Origin: Dryococelus australis
Taxonomy: Eukaryota > Arthropoda > Insecta > Phasmatodea > Phasmatidae
Direction: 5' to 3'
Assembly (NCBI GenBank): GCA_029891345.1
Contig: CM056994.1
Coordinates: 142,994,457 to 143,058,456, forward strand
Length of the DNA: 64,000 nt
Both the position numbers and the translations under genes were made by a program. The notes beneath the pieces were generated by a model that made no database searches, was not told the DNA's origin, and saw only the letters and a program-made list of their open reading frames with translations. Within the stretch, counting starts at the first letter, position 1. Each line of letters begins with the position of its first letter. Shown one piece after another: positions 1 through 9,784 of the stretch.

Positions 1-562
1 TACTGTGTTGACGGCTCCAACGATACCACTCACAGCTATGATTAGGCCCCCAAAGGCCCAGAGTGCAAGCAAAGCAGGGAAATAATCAGTTGGTAGATGG
101 TTACTTGGTCTTGCATGCTTTCTTCCCTTTTTCGCTGCTTTTCCTCTCACTTGTGCCTTTCTCTCGCACTCTGTAAATGTTCCCATTTTAACCAGTGCCT
201 TTCTTTTGGTCACCCATTCCCACCTTCAACTTGGTCTTCATCACATTGAGTATGCCTCATGCGACTATTTTTTCTCCGAATTCAATGTTTGATAATGTTC
301 TTATCTCGTCGGATTTCTATGCAAATATCTTCCCTGCCTGGTATCGGGTTTCCATATCTTTATTTTGGGAGTAAGCGATGTCGTGCTTATTGCAAACCTC
401 GTGAAGTGCATTGATGCCTGTGTCACCATGTGACAGTCTTTTAGCTATCTTCGTTCCCAGCTTGCAGAACTTGTATCTGGGAACGTATAGCTCGAATGGT
501 AGATTGTTGACCAGCATATCGACGATCATGCTTCCAGCTATAGTCTTACTACTTCGAGACAT
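1..562 (-). pseudogene. Phospholipase A2-like gene relic of virus/Polinton type
   Basis: Reading from 562 down, an 81-codon frame opens with ATG and ends at a TAG just past 317. At about residues 50-62 it has CNKHDIAYSQ, the Cys-x-x-His-Asp-x-x-Tyr signature of the small PLA2 domain known from parvovirus capsid N-termini and from many PLA2-like genes in arthropod genomes. The calcium-binding loop looks lost, because the usual Gly-Pro ahead of GTK is replaced by Lys-Leu. Past the stop, a different frame at about 1-96 encodes a hydrophobic Gly/Ala-rich stretch (FPALLALWAFGGLIIAV), as expected for the membrane-active C-terminal part of such proteins. The frame is therefore broken at least twice, and the gene runs off the window start. 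Possible origins are a Polinton/adintovirus-like element or an endogenous densovirus. The domain call is fairly firm; the source is inference. Confidence 0.6.
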
Positions 563-660
563 TGTGGTGAGCTGAATGAGAAAAATATAAATACACTCAT
601 TTTATTCTTTTTTGTTTCAGTTTCATTCTAGACTTGCAACAGTAGGGACATAAAGATCTA
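563..660. promoter_or_regulatory. Divergent promoter interval between PLA2-like and zinc-finger relics
   Basis: The two coding relics point away from each other across about 100 bp. On the minus strand a TTTATATTTT box lies about 20-25 bases upstream of TTCAGC (initiator-like) and about 35 upstream of the PLA2-like ATG. On the plus strand I see no clear TATA box. The head-to-head layout suits a compact viral or transposon genome, but the promoter call rests only on spacing. Confidence 0.25.
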
Positions 661-897
661 ATGATGCATCTACTGTGTCGCTTATGCGGTAAAGCATGTA
701 CAGCTTAGTGCAGCATGAGTCGACACGAAATAACGACCTTCAGAATTAAAAGTTAAAGTATGGCATTTCAATGTAAACTCTGCCAGAGGAAATTCACACA
801 TAGTGATATTTTAAAGAGACATTTTAAAACTTGTAGCACTCGTTTTCTGCAACTAAAATCAGTACCGCAATTAACACCACATTTAGCACCACACTGA
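661..897 (+). pseudogene. Two-finger C2H2/C2HC zinc-finger gene relic
   Basis: One continuous frame from the ATG at 661 holds two zinc-finger-like units. The first is degenerate (CRLCGKAC, then a His) and is followed by in-frame TAG (706) and TAA (754). The second, starting with ATG at 760, is complete: CKLCQRKF, then DILKRHFKTC, giving a Cys2-His-Cys finger. The frame then enters a Pro/Ala-rich tail built from a 12-bp tandem repeat and stops at 895-897. Fingers of this type sit at the N-terminus of several zinc-finger proteins of viral or Polinton-like origin in arthropod genomes, often joined to a polymerase-associated domain. That domain is not visible here. The gene is divergent from the PLA2-like relic. 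Two internal stops make it a pseudogene. Confidence 0.5.
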
Positions 898-1065
898 GTA
901 CCACAATTAGCACTGCAATCACTACCGCAATCAACATAGAACTTAGCACCACAATCAGCACCGAATTTAGCACCGAAATCAGCACCGCACATAGCACCGC
1001 ACTTAGCAGTACATTTCATACCACAATTATCACCACACTTACCACCACAATTAGAACAGCAATAA
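862..1065 (+). repeat. 12-bp minisatellite (consensus AGCACCRCAATT)
   Basis: About seventeen diverged 12-bp units run through here, such as agcaccgaaatc, agcaccgcacat and agcaccgcactt. The unit is a multiple of three and begins inside the zinc-finger reading frame, so it encodes an Ala-Pro-x-x repeat tail (for example LAPQSAPNLAPKSAPH), interrupted by stops at 895 and further on. On the other strand it reads as a false Cys-Gly-Ala-rich protein. Confidence 0.8.
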
Positions 1066-1514
1066 GAATTCTACTTAGCATAATACTTGGCACGACACAC
1101 ACCACAAGATATTACTGGTAACATACATATTATCAAACATGATGTTACTCTACCGATATACGTTCATGCTGAAGATGAAGATATATCCCACAAATCACGA
1201 CATTGAAGCCTGTTTCCGAATACAGTGAGGTGCATCATTGCTGACAATTATATTGTGGCAAGACGCGCGTCCTACTGAGGCTGCTGGAAGATGAGAATGG
1301 TCTTCGGTTAGAGATGTGCAACCAACACTTAACGCCAAAAAAAAAAAGATATTCCACTGCAAATGGCACCTACTAGTGTTTGGATGTACTCCCATAACTC
1401 GTACACAAGTACACTTCTGCCGTTCGCTCTACCACATGCAAGAAGCTAGATGACGTAAAAAACAACTTACTGCTTTGAACATTGTAGACTGACATGAAAA
1501 TAAGGGACTGACAC

Positions 1515-1795
1515 AAGCCCACAGCCAAGGTTGGAGACCTGGTGCGCATCTCCAAACAGACAGGCATTGGAGCCCCCAAACTCTTTCGTGTTCGACGTTT
1601 ACTCATCAATGCTCTGAGGACCTACATTCTTTCTCGAGAATCTGAATAATATTCCCATCCTTGGAGTTTTCTATGTCGATGAGATCATGCCTGTAAAGGT
1701 TCCAAATGTGTATTTGGTCGAGAAGGTGCTGAAACGATGTAATGTACGGTCATATGTCAATTGGTGGGTTTTCCCAACAATATTTGGGCCGCCGA
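1515..1795 (+). pseudogene. Integrase C-terminal/chromo-like remnant, Polinton-type
   Basis: Two frames read as the end of a retroviral-type integrase such as those of Polinton/Maverick elements. From 1515 there is KVGDLVRISKQTGIGAPKLF, the basic beta-strand motif that follows the catalytic core. From 1672 there is VPNVYLVEKVLKR followed by YVNWWVFP, matching the short chromo-like tail (hydrophobic-x-x-x-x-lysine-rich-Trp) of these integrases. A frame change and a stop lie between them. No DDE core is visible upstream; 1070-1500 has only fragmented frames. With the PLA2-like and zinc-finger relics within 1.8 kb, it supports one decayed virus-like element entering from the left edge. A Ty3 chromointegrase is the alternative. 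Confidence 0.45.
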
Positions 1796-2199
1796 TGTGT
1801 ACATCGGGCAGTGAACACTGAAGACTGCAATTAATATACCTTTGCATGTGTCTTTACTCATGTAGTACTTTATTGAATAAATTTGGTGTAAAAATATTCA
1901 TTATATAAAAATTGTTTTTAATAAAAATGTTTGCATTTAAAAATAAATAAAAAATTTATTATAACAATTTACACGACCTCATCACCAGTCGGTAAAGGTC
2001 GATAGCACTCTTGCCGAGACATAATTATCTCTTGTGGTTGAAACGTGATTTCCCAGTGCACTCTAGTGGGTGATACTAAAAATAATGGTCAGTAAATGTA
2101 GTATGGTGATGAAGAGGCCTGGAAGGGCGTCAACTGTAAAGGAGTAATTGTTCGATAAAATATCCATTAAAAAATTGGCGGGGATCGATCGTGGTGGGA
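1796..2199. other. AT-rich interval without recognised gene
   Basis: This stretch holds several AATAAA/ATTAAA-like strings (for example around 1875 and 1950) downstream of the integrase-like remnant, which could include its poly(A) site. Nothing else is recognisable. Confidence 0.3.
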
Positions 2200-2480
2200 A
2201 CTCCAGAATGCTGGTTTTTAATTATAATTTTTATAAATTTTGTGAATGTGTTTATAATAAATATGTTAAAGTTGTTAGGAGTTTTTGGGTGTGCTTGGAT
2301 GTTTTGTAAAGTTTTTAGATTTTTTGGTTTCTAGGTTATACAAGGTCATGCGCATGGAGTCAATGTCAATGTCCACAGACCAAATATGGTGGTTGGTTGA
2401 CATCACTACATTATGGGCGTCCGGCACCTGGCACCTACTTCTCCATTCCCTGTGTGTCCCATTTAAAATACAATATGCCT
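2200..2480 (+). repeat. Dispersed repeat with 'AAGGTCA...CAATGTC...ATGGTGG' core (copy 1)
   Basis: A T-rich run with many TTTT...ATTTT words leads into aaggtcatgcgcatgg, gtcaatgtcaatgtcc and caaatatggtggttgg. The same order of words occurs at 19.27-20.29 kb on the plus strand and inverted at 59.33-59.72 kb. No coding capacity. This is a repeat family of unknown class, recognised only by comparison inside the window. Confidence 0.5.
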
Positions 2481-4289
2481 GACCTATTTATTTTGTTCTA
2501 CTAATAAGTTAATTAAAAAAATATGGTAAAATACCCCAAAAACGAGCGAGTGAAAGGAATGTTTTCACGTACGTTTAAACAGAAAGTGATATTAGCTAAA
2601 TTATGGGTAAGGAAAGTTGAAGAGAATATAGTTATTGAGTTCGAAGGCAAAAGACTGTTGCCAAAGTTATAAAAGTGTTCCAAGTCATAACAAAATAATA
2701 GCTTTTCATGCATTTTGATATTCCCTGAAAGACGTTCAAGAATATTTTATTTCTTTCTGTATGAAAAATCCGAATTCAGAAATATCTTAAGAATCCTGGG
2801 GCACCCTGTGAAAGTTATTGTGTAAGAAAACAGCTGTGTTTGAAATTTATAATGAGGGAGTTTCCGATAAATGGTAAAGATTGCTAACAATACAATGGAA
2901 ATTTTCTGTGACGGGTTTCATCAGGAATAGAGAAAGGAAGCACAAAACAAGTTAACAAGCTAAATGAATTGGCAAAAATATTTTCTTGGACGCCTGGAGA
3001 CATTGTATTACATTAACGCATGAATACTGAAGAGAACTCCGTATAACTTTGATGATTATTTATTGATTGTTGCAGTCCTCTTAAATCACATCTTTTGCGT
3101 GTTTGAAGCAGGAAATTGATCGATCCCAGAAAAGTGATATATGTACCCTTTTAACCTCAAATTGTATTGCAGACAAAACAAATTTTTGCAACATTTTCAG
3201 TAGGTAACAGTGTGTACTCAGTTACAATTTATATTTTTTTCGAAATGCAGTGAAGATTGTACAGTTTCGAAAGCGAATAACTATGATCATGAGCGCTTTA
3301 TCTCTATTAGTGAGGCTAGAATCTTCGCCCACGTTAAAATAATATGCATTTTAAGGATACTCGAAAATCTCAATAGCACGTTTGTTTGTAGTGAACGTGA
3401 AATCTAAATCTAAGATATAATTTTTCAGTAAAAGTATTAAAATATAGTATTAATTCCGTGTATTTAAATGTAAATGTTGCTTAGCATTGGCTGTAGGTAG
3501 TATATATATATATATAATTAATTGTTTATTTCTATATGTCGATTTAATAATAATGTTATTGCGACGAAATCGTGACCAAATAAACTCCCCCATTTTCGCT
3601 ATGTACAACGTACACGAATAGGTAGAACAACAAAATATGTGTTAATGTCGGAAACTTTCTCTACACACTAAAAATGTTATTGATGTAATTATTTTTCCTG
3701 AGTGACCCGCTTTCTAATACTTCAGGTAGCCTAAGTCTGTGAAGCAGCATATATCCCAAGTAAAAAAATTGGTTCTTAATATATTTTTCAAAACCAATTT
3801 TGTAATTTTTCCACATGTCGTCATATTTATGTCACTTTTCCTTTCGTAACTTGTTTGGTTTATGGAAGTTGCTTATTTTACATTGTAAACAATGTTTCTC
3901 ATTCTGTCTACCAGGTCATCATGCACGTAGCGGTTTTATTTTCAACACTTCTGAATGGAAATTTTTACGCAGTAGTGGAATTTGTAAACCTTACTAAAAA
4001 TTGTTTTCGGAAACTACACTTCATTACATTAATACGAATACTTAACTCAACACGAGCCGAGTCCATTCGTTAGGAAGTTGATCGTTTTTCAATAAATATA
4101 TATTTTTTTATATTTGCCATTGTGTTCCTGGAATCTATAGATAATGTTTCCCCCTTGCTCGTTATAGTTGTTTAAGCCATTCCGTCAAAGATATGTTGCA
4201 TGTAGATAGAATGCACAAATATAGAAACTTACCCAAAGCATTAATATAAGTTTAAATATTTACATAATATTAACGAAAATGTGAGTAGT
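2481..4289. other. AT-rich DNA, no recognised gene
   Basis: Only short frames without recognisable domains occur. A small TA microsatellite lies at about 3499-3516. I see no splice-framed exon or known repeat motif here. Confidence 0.5.
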
Positions 4290-5665
4290 AAGCATAAGCC
4301 GAAACGGGAACACCGGCTTCTGGCTGAGGATTGAGAATCTTGCAGGAAACGGCCGCTGTGTTGGATTTTTCCTGTTTTTTCCTCAAAGATTCCCGTTTTA
4401 CCTTCAAAATCATTAAAAAAAATCAATTATTTTACTCAAAATCGATCATTATTCCCTCAAAATTTCCAGTTTTTCCCTCAAAAAGCACAGAAGCTCTAGG
4501 GAGCCACAAGTTTGCATAACACGAGCCAATTAAGATGACTTATGAGACTCGTTATTGTTTCTAGACCAAACAATGTGGTATCTGAGAAATTGACATAGTA
4601 AAGTAATTAAGAAATTTTTTTCTTAAATTTTAACATATTTTTATTAATAAAAAGTTTAAAGACGTATATATTAAATATATTATGTATCACCAGACGTGTC
4701 TTTTCAAGATGCATACGATCGTGATGTCATACCATCATTCTGTCTCGATTTTCATTTCATCTCTTTCTCTGTTGTCTCTCTATCATTCAATAGGTTTTCT
4801 CAGAGTCCTCCAATTTTTGTGTTCTTTCGTTCTCTCTCTTTTATTCCGTCTTGTATTTCCTCTCCATCTCTTTCTCTCTTTCTCCTACATTTGTTTGAGA
4901 CCTTCGACTACACAGTTCCTTTATTGCCTGCTAGAGTGCGAGAATCACCAATGTGTGTATATATTTACAGATTTAAAGATGTAATGTTATATACATGAGA
5001 GGGTATATAAAAATTACTGTAAAGTATATCCCGGGCTGGACATTCGTAAAAAAAAAAAAATTCGCATTTCAATATCTGATTTTTAAAGATCAAAATATTT
5101 TAAAATTTACTTTATTCAATTTATTTTTACTGTTGTGCGAAAACCAGTTCTACTAACCTTGTAACCATGCACGCGCCGACAGGCCCGCGAGTCATACATG
5201 CCTGTTGTGACATACGAAGTGTGCAGTGACATCAGTGACATCACACACGGGGAAGAGTGGTCAAGTGTTGATGACCTCCGAGGCAAGTGCGTGTGAACTT
5301 AAATGATCACTCTCACTGCTATGCGACCTTGTCAGATCAAACAAGCATTTTGAAATCAATAGATTTTTAAATAATTAGAATTATTTCATTTAAAAATTTT
5401 CTTTATTTGTCATTTGAAAAATGCCAAAAAAAACATTAAAAAATGCATTAATACGTATCTAAAGTGAATTTTCATGCACAATTAGTTTTAAAAAATTTAA
5501 TTATATAAATTTCACACTTTCCGATCACAGCTAGAATCATTTTAAAAAAATTAAAAAATATCACGCCGAAATGGGGTTCGAGCCCGAAACTTTCGGCTTG
5601 AGGGTCGGGCATGCCAGCCACTCGGCTACAGTGTGCCCACGCGAATACAAGTGCTGTAGTGTTGA
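4290..5665 (-). repeat. Composite tRNA-headed long repeat, copy A (inverted relative to copy B)
   Basis: Read on the minus strand it starts with a tRNA-like head (5572-5645, A-box-like TAGCCGAGTGGCTGG and B-box-like GGCTCGAACCCC). It continues through an AT-rich segment with TCACACTTT (minus: AAAGTGTGA), then a TC-rich (minus: GA-rich) block at 4690-4900, and ends in degenerate TTTTCCCTCAAAA words at 4360-4490. The same sequence of blocks appears in the opposite orientation at 17.09-18.77 kb. Matching landmarks include gatcgtgatgtcat with catcattctgtctcg, and gcctgctagagtgcg with aatcaccaatgtgtg. No protein is encoded, and the hydrophobic frames over the TC-rich block are compositional. Confidence 0.6.
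5572..5645 (-). repeat. tRNA-like SINE head (degenerate)
   Basis: The minus strand has an internal Pol III A box (TAGCCGAGTGGCTGG) about 40 bases before a B box (GGCTCGAACCCC). The arms around the would-be anticodon pair only partly, and no acceptor stem closes. It is a tRNA-derived repeat head, not a working tRNA gene. Confidence 0.45.
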
Positions 5666-6430
5666 ATATAAATTCCAAACGAAATCGGCGAATTGCCTCG
5701 TACAATTACAAAATTATTTTTTATGTGGAAAATGTTTCGTTATATTTCTTTTCAATCAGTGTATATAATGTCTAATAGTGTAGACAGTATGTATGTGTTG
5801 GCGAGACGTATATTTCTAAGGTATGCTTAAATTATAGTAAGAGGCATGGGTGTCTGTGTATTTGACTGGTATCAGTAGATATGGTGGATAGTATGAGAAG
5901 AAGTTGAGTGTGTCACTGGTTCGGACTGTTTGTTTGCTTTGTATGGTCTGTGTGGACGAATGATTGAGGTACACTAGAGTTACAGTGTGTGGTATGGCTG
6001 GTAGGTACAAGTGGTGTTGCTTGGTAGAATAAGTAGAATGGGTGTTACTTTATGGGCCGGCCTCAGCTGTATATTGCTGGAGTTATGACGGATATTGTGC
6101 TCGGTGTATTAGGTGGCACTGTTGAAATGATTTTTTTTTGTTACAAGAGATGGAGTGATTGGTGGTCTTGAATGACTTGGGTTATAATAATTTGTATGGT
6201 GGTATAGTGGCAAGTATATATTTGGCTATAGTAGACCAGTAGAGCAGAAAGTATGAGCAGTAAGAAAAATTTTGGTAATGTCAGAGTGGACTGAATGGAT
6301 GATGTAAGCTTGAGTTATAGTAAGAGGTATAAATGATGAGTATATTTCGTTTGGTATTGGCCGGTAAAACAGATGGGATGCATGAGTTACAGTGGGTGGA
6401 ACATTGAAAGTTAAGATACCTGATTGAGAG

Positions 6431-6487
6431 TATATAAGCAGCTGGGTTCCAGTTAGGAAGCTTAATTTGACAGTGGCAGTCGTGAAA
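6431..6487 (+). promoter_or_regulatory. TATA promoter of zinc-finger unit, copy 1
   Basis: TATATAAG lies at 6431-6438. About 40 bp downstream is a conserved block gacagtggcagtcgtgaaa (about 6469-6487), placing transcription initiation near 6460-6470 and only about 25 bp ahead of the first ATG (6494). The TATA box and the downstream block are the best-conserved words between the two copies (second copy at 15712-15766), which suggests promoter function before decay. Initiation is inferred from spacing. Confidence 0.5.
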
Positions 6488-6493
6488 GACACC

Positions 6494-7303
6494 ATGTCTC
6501 CGCTTGTATAAGCAACTGGAATATATTATGGAAGAAAAGGTTGCTGGTCTATCAATGCCTGATGTTGGCACTGTGATATCGACTTATACAGATGGGGCAC
6601 TTGCAGCAGAAGCATAGCCATCGACTTCTTCCGGCATGACCCCGACAGCACCACCGAATTCTTCGGATGGTACACATACAGCAGTGCCGCCATCGACGAT
6701 TACGCCAAAGTTTCGTTGATGTTATTGTGGCAAGAAATTTTTGCCTACAGCCAAAGTGCGAGGAAGCATGAAAAACTACATATGTGAAGGAATCTTCCTG
6801 TGCTATACACCAATGCGTCAAGGGAAAGAGTCTGTTCAAACACGGCGATAACCTAAAGAGACATAAGAAGCACTGCAAACGCCAAAATTCAGCAGCTAAG
6901 AAACGACCTGTACTAGCTGTTGGTGAAACCACATCGAACGGATTCTACCTGAAACAATCTGCATTCAAGGGTACTTTAAAGGGTTATGTGATTGAAAATA
7001 ACTTTGTAGGTATGAAAAACTGCGTACCTACGTGGGGCACATTAAGCAAGGATAATAAATCAATTAACGGAAGAAGTTGAAAGTCCCAAAAATATAATCC
7101 TTAACTGGAGTGAACATACGAAAAGCCTCAGATTTTGGCTAAAGCCATCCGTCATTGAGCATTAAATATTACGAATCAAGCACTGTACTATATTGATAGT
7201 TTCCCAGGGACTGTAAAGTCGTTGAAAGAAAAACTTTGTCTTAAAGAAGAAGATTATATGGTTAAGGGTCCTGATTGGACACTTGCTAGAATAGACTGAC
7301 TTA
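6494..7303 (+). pseudogene. Zinc-finger gene relic with polymerase-associated-like domain
   Basis: After the promoter, a frame from the ATG at 6528 reads 29 codons to a TAG at 6615. It continues past it as a Ser/Thr/Pro-rich linker, hits a TGA, then gives a finger-like CYCGKKFL. A shifted frame (6784-7080) has a second finger (CVKGKSLF, DNLKRHKKHC), a basic linker, then SAFKGTLKGYVIENNF. This Ser-Ala-Phe-Lys module resembles one found after N-terminal zinc fingers in arthropod Polinton-like or viral proteins (my recollection, not checked). Further shifted frames continue with NIILNWSEHTKSLRFWLKP (to about 7164) and VKSLKEKLCLKEEDYMVKG, ending near 7300. At least three frame breaks are present. 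AATAAA at 7442 could be its poly(A) signal. Confidence 0.45.
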
Positions 7304-8158
7304 CGCTGTATATGAACAGATTGTATTCATTTCTTTAATCGTGAGTATTCTGCAGCAAAGACATTAAATTTATGGTGTAGAAAAAATTGTAGATTGTCTT
7401 TTTATGTCTGTAGCCTGGAGTATGTAAATATATATTATATAAATAAAAAGAAGTCTTTAATTTCTCACTGGTGTTGTATCCTGCCTGCTACTCCTTATAT
7501 AGAGAATATGACAGCCTTTGTTTAGTCACATAAATATACATAAAAAAACTCGAGTAGGATAGTTATGTTTACAAAAATAGACAAGGCAGTGAATAATGTT
7601 TCGATTCTGACATTGTGTAATATTTAGTCTTGAGGAGAGGAGACCAGAGATTAAGTTGAGAGAACTTATTACGTCGTTCCGTTGTACTTTATGTACAATT
7701 TAATTACAACTTAAAAAATTTTTAAATCTAATAATAAACACCGATTTTTTATTTGGTACACCCTATACCTATGAAAAACAATATGTTAACCATAAATAAA
7801 TGCAGGGGACAAATTCAACTATCAACCGGTATATAGAGAGCAGGGTTAATTTTTTTAAGTTATTTGTTGTAATATATCATATTTAATTGAAAAATAAATT
7901 TAATATTTCATTTATTATTTTAATCATGTATCGCAACCAGTCGGTTATAAAGTGTTTTCATTAAAAACCACTCTGAAGCAAATATAATGATAAGATGATT
8001 ACTATTATGGTTATAAAGAGCTGAAACATACATTCGTGGATCTGGAAATATTACTTACATACTGAATTTAATGAGCCTGCTTCCTAAGTGTCGCAGTATA
8101 TATTCACATGACACTATAAATATTCACTTTCTTACAAGCCTGACTTGCTATACAATTG

Positions 8159-8160
<2 letters not shown>

Positions 8161-8209
<49 letters not shown>
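8161..8209. repeat. (AT)n microsatellite
   Basis: About 24 uninterrupted AT units. Confidence 0.95.
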
Positions 8210-8213
<4 letters not shown>

Positions 8214-8439
8214 GATATGAACATGTGGAAATGTGATTCAGATCCTGACTGAAAATTATGAAATGAATTTAAAAGAGAACATAGCTTCCTTTAAAATAAA
8301 CCAAAACTGCTCTAAAAAATAGTAATAATAATCCATATATATGCTGTTTGAAAATAAATAAAGCGAAACATTTACTACATTAAAAATATTTCTGTAGTTG
8401 TAAAAGGCAATTCGCTAAATTTATTTGGAGGTGTAATAA

Positions 8440-8462
8440 TATATATATATATATATAATATA

Positions 8463-8514
<52 letters not shown>
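8440..8514. repeat. (AT)n microsatellite, palindromic centre
   Basis: AT dinucleotide tract broken by a central ATAATATATAATTAT. It is self-complementary, so it can form a cruciform. The Ile/Tyr-rich frame on the minus strand here is just the dinucleotide. Confidence 0.9.
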
Positions 8515-8519
<5 letters not shown>

Positions 8520-8520
<1 letters not shown>

Positions 8521-8790
8521 AAGCCCTACTTCTCATGTGGGTACACTGTAACATAGTGGCTGGCATGCTTGACTTCTTACCCAAAAGTCTTGGGTTCAGA
8601 TTCTATCCTGGCATGAGAAATTTGTCTTTTTTAAAAATATAATCAGCTGTCATGGGAAAGTGTGAAATTAATAGAATTAAAATTTTTTAATCTGATTTTG
8701 CATTAAAATGCATTTTTAATATATTTTATTGTAATTTTTTAAAAGATTTTCAACATTTTTCAAATGACAAATCTTAGGAAGTGTGTGTAT
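8520..8790 (+). repeat. Composite tRNA-headed repeat, copy D (5' part only)
   Basis: The tRNA-like head (8545-8620, ending tcttgggttcagattcta) is followed by a T-run, then cagctgtcatgggaaagtgt and tttttcaaatgacaaat. These match, in order, copy B after 17100 (ccaggttctaatac, cagctctcatgaaaaagtgt, tttttcaaaagataaat). The GA-rich part is absent. It also sits at the right end of the 5.8-8.8 / 15.0-17.3 kb duplicated unit. Confidence 0.55.
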
Positions 8791-9247
8791 GTATTATATA
8801 TACATATATAAATAGGAAAGCTTATATATAATATGTAAAGTAAGATAATATATAATTATCTGGGAGTTAAAATTATTTATATATAGTGTGTTTTATTCTG
8901 GGTGAACGCTCCTTCAGGTTTTTTCAGAGTGCTACCATCCTTTATGGTCTTATAATTTATTCTGCGAAATTAAAATTTTCCTTAAAAATATGTTTCTTTT
9001 GATTTTAAACAGTAGATTTTGTACATAAGTTTAACATCCTACGACATCATCCTATGACATCAACCAAGGAAAAGGTTGATACTTTTCATTATAATACAAC
9101 CAGACAAATAATTTTTAAGACATATTAAGATAGTAGAAATGATGTTATTCGCAGTACGTTTACCGTTCAAGTAAGAGCTCTCTTTCTCCGAATGAGTTCG
9201 AGTGGCACATTAACCAATTACTCTGTTGTGAGAAAAAATAGAAGTGT
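8791..9247. other. AT-rich leader region before zinc-finger ORF
   Basis: No gene seen. A short G+C-balanced stretch at 9150-9240, just upstream of the zinc-finger frame, could hold its promoter or 5' UTR, but I see no clear TATA box at a sensible distance. Confidence 0.3.
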
Positions 9248-9784
9248 GTGCCCTGTATGAATGTTTTCACCTCTTCGACTGTAGTGATGGAAGGCAGATC
9301 GTCTGGAATGGAATCATATAGCGATAGTGTAAGATTTCGTAATATGAAGACGGCAACAATGGTTGAAGACGTGTTATCTGTAACACTGTCAGCAAGGGCC
9401 TCTGAAGAGTCTCTAGAAGCATTACAGAAACAATGTTGTAATTGTGGTAATACTATAACTACAAGTGGTTATGCACATCGACATGGATGTAATCATTGTT
9501 TGCTCAGTTCAGCATACAAGTCGTTGCCCTGTGATAAGTGCAATGCTGTGTTTACTCATAGCGATATCAAATATAGACATAAGGAGAAGTGTAAATGTAG
9601 TGTTTGTCGATCATCGGGAACCGAGTGCAAGTATTGCAGCAAGACATTTGAGACTAGGTTTAGCACCAGGCAACATGAAGATAGTAACTGTCCATTTTCC
9701 ATCAGCTAGAAGACGTACACATGTGTTAACTGCAGTGCTGTATATGCGAATAAGAGTAACTTGACTACTCACAATACGGTTTGA
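9248..9784 (+). CDS. Four-finger C2HC-type zinc-finger protein, interrupted by one in-frame TAG
   Basis: A 153-codon frame starts at the ATG at 9257 or upstream (9248 is not ATG on the plain reading) and has no stop until TAG at 9707-9709. It continues in the same frame to TGA at 9782-9784. An N-terminal region of about 60 Ser/Thr-rich residues precedes the fingers: CCNCGNTI...HRHGC (about 63-81), CDKCNAVFTHSDIKYRHKEK (about 95-115), CKYCSKTFETRF...HEDSNC (about 127-148). After the TAG comes CVNCSAVY...LTTH. All use a Cys2-His-Cys pattern like the 760 finger, which shares FTHSDI. It could be a low-grade DNA-binding protein of the same element family as the 0.66 and 6.5 kb relics. The TAG may be a recent nonsense mutation or the true end. 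Confidence 0.45.

Larger units (their letters stand above)
5830..8160 (+). mobile_element. Duplicated promoter + zinc-finger gene unit, copy 1
   Basis: This block is co-linear with 15.0-16.9 kb. Shared landmarks in order are tttgctttgtatgg, ttatgacggatattgtgctc, gaacag/gagcagaaagtatgagc, tgagttacagtgggtgg, gagtatataagcagc, gacagtggcagtcgtgaaa, gttaagggtcctg and gagtaggatagttatg. The copies are clearly diverged, with many substitutions and indels, so the duplication or transposition is old. Copy 1 keeps a decayed gene between the promoter and the poly(A) region; copy 2 has lost about 745 bp of it. I see no terminal repeats proving transposition. A segmental duplication is equally possible. Confidence 0.6.

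Noticed and set aside
768-1019. Cys-Gly-Ala-rich 83-codon frame on the minus strand (metallothionein-like appearance)
   Set aside because: It is the complement of the 12-bp minisatellite. The regular CGA/DCG pattern comes from the repeat unit, and the zinc-finger relic on the other strand is the better explanation.
4682-4998. Two hydrophobic, Ser/Leu/Phe-rich frames resembling membrane proteins
   Set aside because: They lie over a TC-rich simple-sequence block of composite repeat A. The same happens on the minus strand of copy B.
8375-8584. Tyr/Ile-rich minus-strand frame
   Set aside because: Direct translation of an AT dinucleotide repeat.
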